Shown: positions 9,154 through 18,392 of the stretch, piece by piece
How the letters are laid out: each line of letters starts with the position of its first letter
Position numbering within the stretch: position 1 is the first letter of the stretch
From: Tindallia magadiensis
GTDB lineage: Bacteria; Bacillota; Clostridia; Peptostreptococcales; Tindalliaceae
Direction of reading: 5' to 3'
DNA: 64,000 nucleotides
Assembly (NCBI RefSeq): GCF_900113635.1
Contig: NZ_FOQA01000006.1
Coordinates: 178,814 to 242,813, forward strand
Position numbers and translations under genes: made by a program
Notes under the pieces: model-generated
What the model saw: the letters and a program-made list of their open reading frames with translations, nothing else
Told to the model about the DNA's origin: nothing
Database searches by the model: none

Positions 9154-11652
9154 TTGACCTCAGATCAAATTCCTCCATCATTGCAAGAAAAAATTCGTGC
9201 TGTTCTTACAAAGAAAAACGTCCATAAAAAACTTTCTTTGCCATCACTAGAAGAAATGGTTGAGGAAATAAGCATTTATCACCAGGAACTGAAATATCAA
9301 AATCAAGAACTGATGAGAGCTCATGAAGAACTTCAGGAATCCAAAGAAAAATTATCTCGAACGCATGAATTTTTCAAGGAATTGTATCACGAAGCCCCAG
9401 TAGCTTATGTAACTATTGATAAGAATAGAATTATTCAATCGGTAAACCGTAAGTTTTCCGAGTTAACCGGTTTAGACACATCTGAGCTTATGGGGAAAAG
9501 CTTTGCCAGATTTATTGCTTCTGAAGATCAAGATGAATTGTTTTTTTATCTGAAAGCCCTAGAAGAAAACACTTCCTTCCAATCAAAAAGGTTATCCCTA
9601 ATACAGTCTGATGGAGAAAAATGTTTAGTACAATTAGAAAGCAATCAAACTTCCATAGATTCCAATCATCAAATCCGCATTAGTTTAACAGACATCACTT
9701 CTCAGACAAAGGCGGAAGAAGCTTTAGAAAAAAGCGAAAAACGATATCGGGATATTGTCGAAAACATGAATGAATCTATGGTAGTTCATGATTTTGAAGG
9801 AACAATTCTTGATTACAACTTGCGGTTTCCAAAAGCTCTCGGATATGAAGCTCACGAACTCTATGGAAAACATTTATTTTTGGTTCATCGAAAGCAAGAT
9901 TTGAATATTATGAAAAAAAGAGCTCAGGAAGTGATAGAAAAAGGAAGTAGCTATTTTGAAGCTATATTGGTTAGAAAAGATGGTTCTGAAACTGCTGCAG
10001 AAATTAGCGCTAGTGTTATCTCTCGAGAAGGCAAGGGGATCATTCATGCTTTTGGAAGAGATATATCGGACAAAAGACGAAGAGTGGAGGAACTACGCCG
10101 CTTTCGGCGAGCCATCGATAATAGCCCCGATGGTATTTATCTCATTAGTCGACGTAAGATGCGTTTTCTTGACTGTAATCTCTCAGCATTCCAAGAATTA
10201 GGATACTCCTTGGAAGAGTTGCGACAATTGGGTCCACAAGATATTAAACCAGAGTATCGTCAAGATGAGCTAGAAATTATTTTTGATGAAATTTCTCTCA
10301 ACAAAGAAGGAAAAGGCGTTTTACAAACACTTCACCAGCGAAAAGACGGTAGTGTTTTTCCTGTAGAGGTTCACCTTCAAGTTTTCGATTCAGCTGGTGA
10401 ACAAATGATCGTTGCCAGTGCAAGAGACATATCTGAACACTTAAAACTTTTAGAAGATACTGCAAGAGCTCATGAAGAAGCCAAAACAGCTAATTTAGCA
10501 AAAAGTCGGTTTCTCGCTACTATGAGTCATGAGCTTAGAACTCCCATGAACTCTTTTTTAGGGATGATACAATTAATGCAAATGACCAATCTTGATGAAG
10601 AGCAAGAAGATTATCTTGCTATGGCAGAGCAATCAGCACAAACTTTACTCCATTTAATCAACGAAGTGCTTGATTATTCGAAAATTGAATCGGTTTCTAT
10701 TCAAATAGAACATCAAGAATTTTCAATCGACGATTTGCTAACGAAAATTAAAAATTTTCTCCGACCTTACATTGAAGACAAATCGCTAGAATGCAAAATT
10801 CAAGCTGCCCCAGAGGTCCCTAAATGTGTGCTTGGTGACAGTTTTCGTATCTTGCAGGTACTCAACAATTTACTTGATAACGCTATAAAATTCACCAAAA
10901 AAGGTAGTATCGAAGTGCTGGTGGAACTGGATCCAAATTTCAAAAGCTCTAAAGATACAGAAATAATGTTGAAGTGGAGTATAAAAGATACCGGCGCTGG
11001 CATTCCAAAAGATCGATTAGAAGCTATCTTTCAACCTTTTAGCCAAGCTGACTCAAGTACAACGAGAGGTTATGGCGGTACCGGTTTAGGACTTGCTATT
11101 TGTAGAAGCCTTGCCCATCTTATGGGTGGAGAAGTTTGGGTTGAAAGCAAAGAAGGAGCTGGCAGCCACTTTTATTTTACTTGTATCTTAGAAAGCACAG
11201 AGTCTTGTCCTGCTGCTCATCACTTGGTAGTTCCCAAATCAGACCAACTAAACGCTTACCCATATAATTCTAACTTAAGAGTCTTGATTGTTGATGACCG
11301 AAAAGATAGCCAACTCGTAATACAAATTCTTGGTAAAAAGAAAAAATGGCAAGTCTCAGCCGCATCATCAGGACAAGAAGCCATCACCTATTTTCGAAAC
11401 AATATTTATGATATTATATTTATGGATATCGAAATGCCACAAATGGATGGCTACGAAACAGTATCCCAGATTCGGAACATCGAAGAGCAAGAAAAGACAA
11501 AACAAAAAGTTCCCATCATTGCGCTTACAGCTAATGCTCTTGCTGGTGATCGAGAAAAATGCTTAAAAGCTGGCATGAACGACTATCTAAGTAAACCTTA
11601 TGGGATGACACAGGTAATGGATCAAATCAGAAAATGGGTACCATCAAAATAA
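9154..11652 (+). CDS. Hybrid histidine kinase: PAS-PAS-PAS-HisKA-HATPase-REC
   Basis: Soluble hybrid kinase of 832 residues: an N-terminal coiled stretch, three PAS domains (about 70-185, 195-305, 310-430), HisKA (MSHELRTPMNSFLGMIQL), HATPase (NNLLDNAIKFTKKGS, DTGAGIP, GGTGLGLAI) and a receiver (Asp in IIFMDIEMPQMDGYE). An upstream GTG at 9145 overlaps the Shine-Dalgarno GGGAGG, so the TTG at 9154 (8-nt spacing) is chosen. With no output domain beyond REC it probably feeds a phosphorelay. It converges on the CheX-like gene across a bidirectional terminator. Confidence 0.9.
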   Translation: MTSDQIPPSLQEKIRAVLTKKNVHKKLSLPSLEEMVEEISIYHQELKYQNQELMRAHEELQESKEKLSRTHEFFKELYHEAPVAYVTIDKNRIIQSVNRKFSELTGLDTSELMGKSFARFIASEDQDELFFYLKALEENTSFQSKRLSLIQSDGEKCLVQLESNQTSIDSNHQIRISLTDITSQTKAEEALEKSEKRYRDIVENMNESMVVHDFEGTILDYNLRFPKALGYEAHELYGKHLFLVHRKQDLNIMKKRAQEVIEKGSSYFEAILVRKDGSETAAEISASVISREGKGIIHAFGRDISDKRRRVEELRRFRRAIDNSPDGIYLISRRKMRFLDCNLSAFQELGYSLEELRQLGPQDIKPEYRQDELEIIFDEISLNKEGKGVLQTLHQRKDGSVFPVEVHLQVFDSAGEQMIVASARDISEHLKLLEDTARAHEEAKTANLAKSRFLATMSHELRTPMNSFLGMIQLMQMTNLDEEQEDYLAMAEQSAQTLLHLINEVLDYSKIESVSIQIEHQEFSIDDLLTKIKNFLRPYIEDKSLECKIQAAPEVPKCVLGDSFRILQVLNNLLDNAIKFTKKGSIEVLVELDPNFKSSKDTEIMLKWSIKDTGAGIPKDRLEAIFQPFSQADSSTTRGYGGTGLGLAICRSLAHLMGGEVWVESKEGAGSHFYFTCILESTESCPAAHHLVVPKSDQLNAYPYNSNLRVLIVDDRKDSQLVIQILGKKKKWQVSAASSGQEAITYFRNNIYDIIFMDIEMPQMDGYETVSQIRNIEEQEKTKQKVPIIALTANALAGDREKCLKAGMNDYLSKPYGMTQVMDQIRKWVPSK

Positions 11653-11668
11653 TCATTTCTCTTACTAA

Positions 11669-11709
11669 AAAAGTCTCTGCCTAATCTATCTAAAGAGGCA
11701 GAGACTTTT
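11669..11709. terminator. Bidirectional terminator between convergent genes
   Basis: A perfect 14-bp stem (AAAAGTCTCTGCCT with its complement) flanked by A and T runs on both sides. It serves the plus-strand hybrid kinase ending at 11652 and the minus-strand CheX-like gene ending at 11727. Confidence 0.9.
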
Positions 11710-11726
11710 CACAACAACACCCAAGT

Positions 11727-12632
11727 TTACTTTTTCTCTTCTTCCAAAGAAATCATCATCATCACATTACCAACGCTTGTTTGAAATTGAACTGCAATAA
11801 AAGAGTCTTTTTCAGGATCAGGAAGCTGCGACGTCTTTCCCGGTGGATGCAATCTTATTGGCAATTCCGCTTCTGATGCCCATACAGAGAAAAGTCCATT
11901 ATGCAAATTAAGAAATTCGCTAACGGATGCAGATGCCAATTCTTCATCATTTTCAATAGGAAGTTTTCCATGCTTTTCTGCAAAGTCATAATAAGTTTCG
12001 TTTTCCATTACAATATAAGTAACCAGAGATAATGATCCCTCAATCCTCTGTCGAAAGCCTCTAAAATCATCAGATGGAGTTCGATGATTTTCGATATCCA
12101 ATATGGTTTTATGATCAATAAAACGAACCAGATTCCTCATAAATAGGCTTCCATAAGCCTGAAGAGCTTCATGACATTTCACTCCTGCTAGATCACATTG
12201 CAGCTTAATATAAGGTTTCAAAAGCTGTTCTGCATCACCTTTCCCTAGGGCTTCTAGTTCTTCGTCGGATAAGTTGTTTTCCTGCCGGTAATCTTCAAGA
12301 ATTTTTTCCATTTCAGTTGACGTAAAGATTCCTTTATCAATTAAGGCCTGAGATAACTTAGCTCCTCCTTTAACCTGCTCATTCAATAACGTTTCTAATT
12401 GTTCTTCTGTTAAAAAACCTTTATCAACGGCTATCTCACCAAAACGTGCGTCCACTTTTTTTTGTGTTTCATTTACTTCCGTTACTTGTGCGGATGTCAT
12501 CATTCCTTGGTGCATGGCTAGTACTCCAAGACGCAAACGTATCTCTTTTTCCATGTCCATCATTTCTCTTAGGGTTTCAGATGTAAGCAAACCTTTTCGA
12601 AGCAAATAATTTCCAAGATATAAATTTAGCAT
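11727..12632 (-). CDS. Tandem MshEN-type repeats fused to a CheX-like domain
   Basis: Protein of 301 residues. The N-terminal 115 residues are four motifs of 24 residues (5-28, 34-57, 63-86, 92-115), each separated by exactly five residues, e.g. RFGEIAVDKGFLTEEQLETL. This is the architecture of MshEN c-di-GMP-binding modules (two 24-residue motifs with a 5-residue spacer), here twice over. The C-terminal half ends in a CheX/CheC-like segment with E239-x-x-N242 in SASVSEFLNLHNG, resembling the acidic/amide pair of CheY phosphatases. The CheY gene is 18 bp upstream in the same transcript. Inference: a c-di-GMP-responsive CheY-P phosphatase. Repeat reading secure, CheX call moderate. Confidence 0.7.
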   Translation of the reverse strand: MLNLYLGNYLLRKGLLTSETLREMMDMEKEIRLRLGVLAMHQGMMTSAQVTEVNETQKKVDARFGEIAVDKGFLTEEQLETLLNEQVKGGAKLSQALIDKGIFTSTEMEKILEDYRQENNLSDEELEALGKGDAEQLLKPYIKLQCDLAGVKCHEALQAYGSLFMRNLVRFIDHKTILDIENHRTPSDDFRGFRQRIEGSLSLVTYIVMENETYYDFAEKHGKLPIENDEELASASVSEFLNLHNGLFSVWASEAELPIRLHPPGKTSQLPDPEKDSFIAVQFQTSVGNVMMMISLEEEKK

Positions 12633-12650
12633 CTTTCTCCTCCTTAAAAC

Positions 12651-13016
12651 CTAAGAACAGTAGGTTTTTATAATTTTATTCATCACTTCATCAGTCCATG
12701 GTTTTTGAATAAAGTCTATCGCTCCTGCATCAATTGCTTCTCTGAGCGTTTCTCGATTTCCAACTGATGACAAAACAATTATTTTTGCTTCAGAATCAAT
12801 CTGACATATTTCTTTTAAACTGCTAACACCATCCATTTCTGGCATAACAATATCCATAAACACTAAAAATGGTTTTTCTAGTTGATATAATTCAACCGCT
12901 TCCTTTCCATTTATCGCTTCAATAATCTCAAATTCTTTCCAGTTATAATGAAAAAACTGTTTGAGCTGCCTTCTAATCAATAAAGAGTCATCACAAATTA
13001 AGATTTTTTTCACCAT
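12651..13016 (-). CDS. CheY-like single-domain response regulator
   Basis: Stand-alone receiver of 121 residues with acidic pair D9/D10, phospho-acceptor D55 (VFMDIVMPEMDG), S83/S84 at the switch position and K105 (IQKPW). AGGAGG lies just ahead of the ATG. It is the first gene of a two-gene unit with the MshEN/CheX-like gene 18 bp downstream. Chemotaxis or another motility-like output is likely, since the cheA operon nearby has no visible cheY. Confidence 0.9.
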   Translation of the reverse strand: MVKKILICDDSLLIRRQLKQFFHYNWKEFEIIEAINGKEAVELYQLEKPFLVFMDIVMPEMDGVSSLKEICQIDSEAKIIVLSSVGNRETLREAIDAGAIDFIQKPWTDEVMNKIIKTYCS

Positions 13017-13225
13017 AGTTACCTCCTATGTCCTATTCTCTTATTATCACCCTACTGTAAAAAAACATTTTAAGGAACCTATCGTAATATGGCCTCCTCT
13101 TCATTAATTATTTTAACATCCAAAAGTACTTTTGTCCTCTGTTTGTATAAATAAATTCACATTATGGTAAAGATAGTTTTTTACTATAGTTTTACTTGTT
13201 ACTTTTCATATAAACTCTCACATCT

Positions 13226-13804
13226 TTATTCATCACATTTATTTCCTAATAATCGATAAAAAACCGTCATACTGCATTGACATATTCCAGGGCACACTGG
13301 GCATTGCGATGCAATACCTACTTTATGTTTTCGATAAAAATTCTCATACACTTTCCAGGGTTCAAACCCTTGACTTTTCATAAGCGGTTCGACAGCTGGA
13401 TTGGTTGGATTGTTCCAAGATTGCAAAAATACAGCACTTACTTTTCCATTTAGTTTTTCAACGACTTTTTGAATCAATTTACTTCCAACCTTTTTTTTCT
13501 GAAACTCCCTATCCACTACTAACAAAGTAATACTCCCTACCAAATGTCCCCCAACCGCAAAAGTTAATCGTTTTTCAAAATGATTAACTGCTTCTTCAAC
13601 CAGAATAGCTTCTTCCAAAGGGCACATCCTAAAAGCTACAAATCCGGCTATTTCTCCATCATATCTGGCAACAAAAACCGTATGTCGCCGAAGTGTTTCC
13701 TCCAGCTCTTTTACTGATTTATAACCAGAACCTCTGTTAATTTGAACGATTTTCAGTAATTCCAATATGTGTGCTTTTTTTTCATAAGTTTCTATTGTTA
13801 CCAT
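13226..13804 (-). CDS. GNAT-family N-acetyltransferase with Cys-rich tail
   Basis: Protein of 192 residues with a GNAT fold: DGEIAGFVAFRM, LLVVDREFQKKKVGSKLIQ (the acetyl-CoA P-loop region) and VFLQSWNNPTNPAVEPLMKS. AAAGGGAGG precedes the ATG at 13804. The last about 25 residues carry CPVCPGICQC, a C-x2-C-x3-C-x-C cluster that could bind metal and is not part of the usual GNAT domain. Substrate unknown. It is transcribed alone; the 209 bp after it show no clear terminator. Confidence 0.75.
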   Translation of the reverse strand: MVTIETYEKKAHILELLKIVQINRGSGYKSVKELEETLRRHTVFVARYDGEIAGFVAFRMCPLEEAILVEEAVNHFEKRLTFAVGGHLVGSITLLVVDREFQKKKVGSKLIQKVVEKLNGKVSAVFLQSWNNPTNPAVEPLMKSQGFEPWKVYENFYRKHKVGIASQCPVCPGICQCSMTVFYRLLGNKCDE

Positions 13805-14010
13805 TTTGCACCTCCCTTTAACTTTGTAATGTGTATCAATGATTTTGACAACAGAATGACATTAGTGCATTTGACTTTATATATACCCAAAACATTTTTT
13901 TACAATAAATATCATCCATTATTCTCTTATAGAGTTATGATGCCTAGTTGTTATCATTAGTTTATACCTTTGAAAATGATATTTTTGATTCTTGGTGTTT
14001 TTATAAAGAC

Positions 14011-14041
14011 AAAAAAACAGAGAGACATCATTGCCTCTCTG
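14011..14041 (-). terminator. Rho-independent terminator of the CAO_N gene
   Basis: Read on the minus strand, a CAGAGAG stem, 10-nt loop and CTCTCTG are followed by seven T. It lies about 70 bp after the stop at 14113. The surrounding interval 13805-14112 otherwise holds only AT-rich, promoter-like sequence ahead of the GNAT gene and no gene I can support. Confidence 0.85.
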
Positions 14042-14112
14042 AAAAAATACATCAAACATACTATCAACTTCCATGCAGTTCAAATCATAAGCAAACTTCT
14101 TGCTTGTCATTA

Positions 14113-15045
14113 CTACTCTGCGTACTTAGCTGCACCACTCCCTACCATGTCTTCTGCAGCCTCTTTTGTATATACTCTAAAACTAAACCCATCGGTGTTT
14201 TGATGTGTTTCAATATAATAATTTTCATCGTTTGTAGGGAACAATGTCAACATAAAATTACCTTCCACCCAACTATCTCTTTGCCGATAATAGTCTAGCG
14301 CCGGTTCAACTTTCTCCCAATCAAACCTGCTGGCTAATACTTCTCCTGCTCTTATAAGCGCCGAATCCGGCACTGGCTGATCTGCCGCCACCACAAACAC
14401 TTCATGAGGATTTGGAGCGTATCCGAAAAAGATTATTTGGACACCTTTATTAGCAAATTCTAAATCCTCTGCATATAAGGTAGGATCGAAGTATGGATCT
14501 TCCAGCGCTCGATGAGCAGGAAGTTGAAATCCTTTATATTCCCCATGAACTTCAAAAGATATTTCTCTAGGCTGGGGTGCTTCCGCAATATCTGTTTCTG
14601 TTTTTTCCGCTATGCCGATCCTATGCTTTCCATCATTTGTTTGATTCGGTCCTTCATAAGCAACTGCATAGCCTAAAGCCTCTCCTACAAAACGCAGTGG
14701 TACATAGATCCTTCCATTAATAATGTCTGCTGTTGTATCCATTGTAATGGTACCTGTTGGCGTCTGAACCGTTCTTTCTCCAACAATAATTCTTATTGCA
14801 CCGTTATCAATCAGTGCTGTTCTGTTCTCTCCATCCCATTGAATTTCATGACCAAGACCTGAAGATACAGAACGTAGCGGAATCATTGTCCGATTCTGAC
14901 TATCAATAAATGGATGTCCTGTTTCATCTGTAAAACTAATCTCTCCTTCTTCCGTCATAATAACAAAATCTCCGCCAGTTGCGTAAGCTGATACGCTTAC
15001 TAGTAGCACCATTAGAAGTGCTATCCCTATTCTTTTTTTCATCAT
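14113..15045 (-). CDS. Secreted copper-amine-oxidase-N domain protein
   Basis: Exported protein of 310 residues with a signal peptide (about 1-23, cleavage near AYA-TG). Two CAO_N (stalk-type) repeats follow: MIPLRSVSSGLGHEIQWDG and VPLRFVGEALGYAVAY. The C-terminal half is not recognised. CAO_N domains are common in surface proteins of Clostridia and are usually not oxidases. The start codon overlaps the stop of the preceding disrupted gene (ATGA), so the two were once translated together. The gene ends at a strong terminator. Confidence 0.8.
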   Translation of the reverse strand: MMKKRIGIALLMVLLVSVSAYATGGDFVIMTEEGEISFTDETGHPFIDSQNRTMIPLRSVSSGLGHEIQWDGENRTALIDNGAIRIIVGERTVQTPTGTITMDTTADIINGRIYVPLRFVGEALGYAVAYEGPNQTNDGKHRIGIAEKTETDIAEAPQPREISFEVHGEYKGFQLPAHRALEDPYFDPTLYAEDLEFANKGVQIIFFGYAPNPHEVFVVAADQPVPDSALIRAGEVLASRFDWEKVEPALDYYRQRDSWVEGNFMLTLFPTNDENYYIETHQNTDGFSFRVYTKEAAEDMVGSGAAKYAE

Positions 15046-15687
15046 TTATCTCCTCCATTCACTATTTTATCAGATGATTCATGAATCATCTCAATAACAA
15101 CGGTCCTGCTTTCAGCAATCCATTCTACTTCTGCGCCAAGACTTTCGCTAATAAACCTTACCGGCACCATCGTGCGTCCTTCCACAATTGTTCCAGGTGC
15201 TTCCAGAGAGATCCTCTCACCGTTCACAATAGCCGTAGCTTGACCTATGGGCAATGTTATTTCTACATCCTCCGTAGCAGCAAAAACAGTTCTGGTATCT
15301 GAATTCCATTCCAATTCTACCTGAAGTTCTTCAAAAATAGCCCCTAAGGGTACCAAGGTTCTTCCGTTGATAACAACCGGCGCTACCTCTAATAGCTGCT
15401 GCTGGCTGGGTTCTGTCAAGAATGCTTTGGAATGATTCCCCACCAGCTCGTTGATCATTTCCTTTCGCAACATCAAATCGAATATTCGGATTATTCGCAT
15501 CAATCGTTACCACATTAACCGTTTTTCCTATTACTTCCATTCTTTCGCTCTGTATGCTTCTAGAAGCTGCTCCTACCGTTTTCACGCTGCCTAATACTAA
15601 TAAAAGAATCATTATAATTGCTAGGATATTCCTTTTGCAATTCCGCAAACTTTGTTTCTCTTGCTGTTTTTTCTTCAAGCAGATCAC
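15042..15687 (-). pseudogene. Frame-disrupted secreted protein: glycosidase-like N-part joined out of frame to CAO_N
   Basis: Two overlapping frames make one ancestral gene. Frame one (15687 to about 15390) has a signal anchor and the start of a phosphodiester-glycosidase (NAGPA-like) domain: VNVVTIDANNPNIRFDVAKG, then SILDRTQPAAAIRG. Homology then continues in another frame as VINGRTLVPLGAIFEEL and VPVRFISESLGAEVEW (CAO_N repeats) to the stop at 15042. The join lies in a CAG-rich stretch near 15385-15400. The bulk of the glycosidase domain is missing, so an out-of-frame internal deletion is likelier than a point frameshift. It is probably non-functional. The domain name for the first part is moderate confidence. 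Confidence 0.65.
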
Positions 15688-15710
15688 TCCTGAGTCTATT
15701 TTGAAATTCC

Positions 15711-15902
15711 TTACAACTCTTCCATCAATCCCTCTAGTCGCTTTCTGCGCTGATCTGTTGCTTCTTCATCAATCTCAATGGTGATAATATCTCCTTCATC
15801 TGCTAGATTAGGTAGAACAGTCCTGGGAATATTTGCAAAGCCACCATTATCTAACTCTACTACGGCATATTGCCCTTCAAATCGATCGATGATTACCTTC
15901 AT
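15711..15902 (-). CDS. DUF3006 domain protein
   Basis: Small acidic protein of 63 residues (MKVIIDRFEGQYAVVELDNG, then IPRTVLPNLADEGDIITI), a full-length DUF3006. In other Firmicutes such proteins often accompany metallo-beta-lactamase-fold hydrolases; none is adjacent here. The Shine-Dalgarno is weak (AAAGGATG). It lies 23 bp upstream of the disrupted glycosidase-like gene. The molecular role is unknown. Confidence 0.75.
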   Translation of the reverse strand: MKVIIDRFEGQYAVVELDNGGFANIPRTVLPNLADEGDIITIEIDEEATDQRRKRLEGLMEEL

Positions 15903-16157
15903 TCTCTGTCACATCCTTTATCAATTTTATCATTATTATACACGAAAACAGGTTCTCTTTACAGAAAAAAGTAGGAAAAATACTTTCTTCCACCCACACC
16001 ACCGGTAACCGGTAAGCCATATTTCTAATTCTTTTAATGTCATTATCCAGTTGTAGAAGAGGTAAAAGCACGGTTTTACGTTGCCGGCTCATAAGAAGGA
16101 ATACCGCTAAATTTCCTTCTCTTTATGTTCTCTTTCCGGTATAAATCCCACTACCTT

Positions 16158-16620
16158 CTATTTTGTACCTGTCACATTTTTGGAAACAGCTACTCCTTTT
16201 TCCCTGTCTATCTCTACCTGGTAAAACCCTTCCAAATCCTGACTCATCTGCTCATATAACGTTGGATTTACATGCTCAATATGCTGAAGTATCGACTGCT
16301 GATTCCACTGGTTTTCCGGTGTACAAAAGTAAAGAAAAAAAGGCTTCTTGCCTTTTCATTTGCTGTTTCAGTAGCTTCAGTATAGGTTCTTCCTCTTCTA
16401 CTAGTTGAAGATAAGCCGCTGAACTCTCTACCACTTTTCCTTTTACTTCCAGCCATCCTTCAATCGATTTAGCTGTATTTTGACTGACTAGCTGCAAGTT
16501 TTCTTCTGTCATTTCCTTCAGAATCTCCCCAGCTGAATAAAACTGCATCATAAAGCCTAGAGATACAATGATCACCAATGACCACCCGATATATTGGAAT
16601 TTTTTGAGTGTTTTTTCCAT
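16158..16620 (-). pseudogene. Frameshifted small membrane-anchored protein
   Basis: An ATG at 16620 opens a frame with one N-terminal TM segment (about residues 12-28) and a helical exterior part. The frame stops early at 16276, just after a run of seven T (minus strand). Reading six T instead continues in a second frame (QSILQHIEHVNPTLYEQMSQ, ending KNVTGTK) to a TAG at 16158, giving 153 residues. The layout resembles the start of a Cache-type sensor. A homopolymer slip could be a real mutation, phase variation or a sequencing error. No family recognised. Confidence 0.5.
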
Positions 16621-16870
16621 CGCAGATCCCGCCCTTTTTCCCTAGGCATAATTCTTAGGACAATTCTACCACGCTCAGCAGTTTTGAACAATTGATGTTT
16701 TAGAATGTTTTGTATTTTAAAAGACGCAAAGAACATAACGAAATAATCCTTATGTTCTCTGCATTTGAAAAAATTATATTTTGCCTTTATAAAGGACATA
16801 CGTTTGTTTTTGAACTAGTGCAAGATTCTATGAGCTTCAAAAGCTCATGCTACTTGTTATGCTAGCTGTC

Positions 16871-18388
16871 TTAAATAAAAATGCCGGCATTAGGACCTAC
16901 AGGTATATTTAATAATACAAAAATAAATAACAATAGAATCCAAACTATTAAAAAGGAAATTGAATACGGTAACATGTTCGAAATAACCGTTCCCATTCCT
17001 GCTTTTTTATCATATTTGTTTACAAAAGCTAGAAGTATCGGAAAGTATGGAAATAATGGGCTTATTGTATTTGTTACAGAGTCTCCGATTCTATAAGCAA
17101 TTTGCGTTAATGCTGGATCATACCCCACTAACAGGAACATTGGAACAAACACAGGCGCCATGATTGCCCATTTTGCCGAGGCACTTCCCAGAAATATGTT
17201 AATAAATGAAGATAAGAAAACAAATCCAACGATCAGTCCAACACCTGTAAAACCAGCATTTTGTAGAGCTTCAGCTCCTCTAATGGATATTATAATCCCA
17301 ATGTTGCTCCAACTGAAATACGCTAAAAACTGAGAAGCTGCAAATGCCAACACGATATAAGGACCCATATCCTTCATAGAATTCCCCATCATTACAACGG
17401 CATCTTTGTCGCTTTTAATGCTTTTTGTCACAATGCCATAAGCTAACCCCGGTATCAAGAATAAGAGGGTTATAAGTGGTACTAATCCTTGCATAAGAGG
17501 TGCTTCCCAAGCAAGCAAAGAACCTGTAGCAGGATCTTTCAGCAATGCATTTTCACCTAATGTTAATAAGAATACTCCCCCTAAAAATATCGCTGCTGAA
17601 ATTCCAGCTATTCTTATTCCTTTTTTCTCCTGCACTGTAATATTTTGATTTGTCACGACTTCCGAGGATTCATATTTTGAAAATCTTGGTTCTACGATTT
17701 TTTCTGTAATAAAAACTCCTACGATTAACAGCAAAACGGTGGAAGCTATCATAAAGTAAAGATTCATAGCTGGAGAACTTTGAAAAGTAGGATCAATCAT
17801 TTGAGCTGCTGGAATAGTAAAACTGGCCAACAATATGTCACCCATATTTACAATTAAATTTGCAGCAAAACCTCCCGAAACACCAGCATACGCTGCAAAA
17901 ATCCCTACTAATGGATGTCTTCCAATACTAATAAACAAAATAGCCGCTAGCGGAGGAAGCACTATAAACCCTGCATCTCCAGCCGCATTTGCCATTATAC
18001 CCGCAAAAATAACTGCCATTGTAATATACTTTGGTGAAACTTTTGAAACAGAATCTTTCATTAAAGTTTCCATCAACCCTGATTTCTCAGCCACTCCTGC
18101 CCCTAGCATTACTGCCAAAACTAAGCCTAGCGGAGGAAAAGACTGAAAGTTCGAAACTGCTTTTGTAAGAATATCTGTAAGCCCTTGTCTATCTAAGAGA
18201 TTTTCAATAAAAACGATATCTCCTGTTAATGGATGAATAGCTGATATGCCAAATCTGGAACCTATCCAAGAAAACATCAATACAAGCGCCGAGAGAATAA
18301 TAAATAACGTAACTGGATCAGGAAGCTTATTACCCTTTTTTTCTATTAAATTCAATGCTCTGTTTAATAAAGTTTCATTAGAAGACAT
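16871..18388 (-). CDS. AbgT-family transporter
   Basis: Polytopic membrane protein of 505 residues with about 11-13 hydrophobic segments; typical AbgT opening (KKGNKLPDPVTLFIILSALV) and motifs such as AGDAGFIVLPPLAA and FLGSASAKWAIMAPVFVPM. The family takes up p-aminobenzoyl-glutamate or exports sulfonamides. Start: GGAGTGATAAC then ATG at 18388, 4 bp after the M20 peptidase stop, so one operon. It is likely the importer of an amidated amino acid that the neighbouring hydrolase cleaves. The exact substrate is open. Confidence 0.9.
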   Translation of the reverse strand: MSSNETLLNRALNLIEKKGNKLPDPVTLFIILSALVLMFSWIGSRFGISAIHPLTGDIVFIENLLDRQGLTDILTKAVSNFQSFPPLGLVLAVMLGAGVAEKSGLMETLMKDSVSKVSPKYITMAVIFAGIMANAAGDAGFIVLPPLAAILFISIGRHPLVGIFAAYAGVSGGFAANLIVNMGDILLASFTIPAAQMIDPTFQSSPAMNLYFMIASTVLLLIVGVFITEKIVEPRFSKYESSEVVTNQNITVQEKKGIRIAGISAAIFLGGVFLLTLGENALLKDPATGSLLAWEAPLMQGLVPLITLLFLIPGLAYGIVTKSIKSDKDAVVMMGNSMKDMGPYIVLAFAASQFLAYFSWSNIGIIISIRGAEALQNAGFTGVGLIVGFVFLSSFINIFLGSASAKWAIMAPVFVPMFLLVGYDPALTQIAYRIGDSVTNTISPLFPYFPILLAFVNKYDKKAGMGTVISNMLPYSISFLIVWILLLFIFVLLNIPVGPNAGIFI

Positions 18389-18392
18389 GTTA

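Noticed and set aside
15877..16092. Minus-strand 71-codon frame ahead of the DUF3006 gene
   Set aside because: No good ribosome site, no recognisable family, overlaps the DUF3006 start; the interval 15903-16157 otherwise shows nothing I can support.
16830..16848. Hairpin ATGAGCTT-CAA-AAGCTCAT after the AbgT gene
   Set aside because: Stem is perfect but no T-run follows on the minus strand, so I do not call it a terminator.
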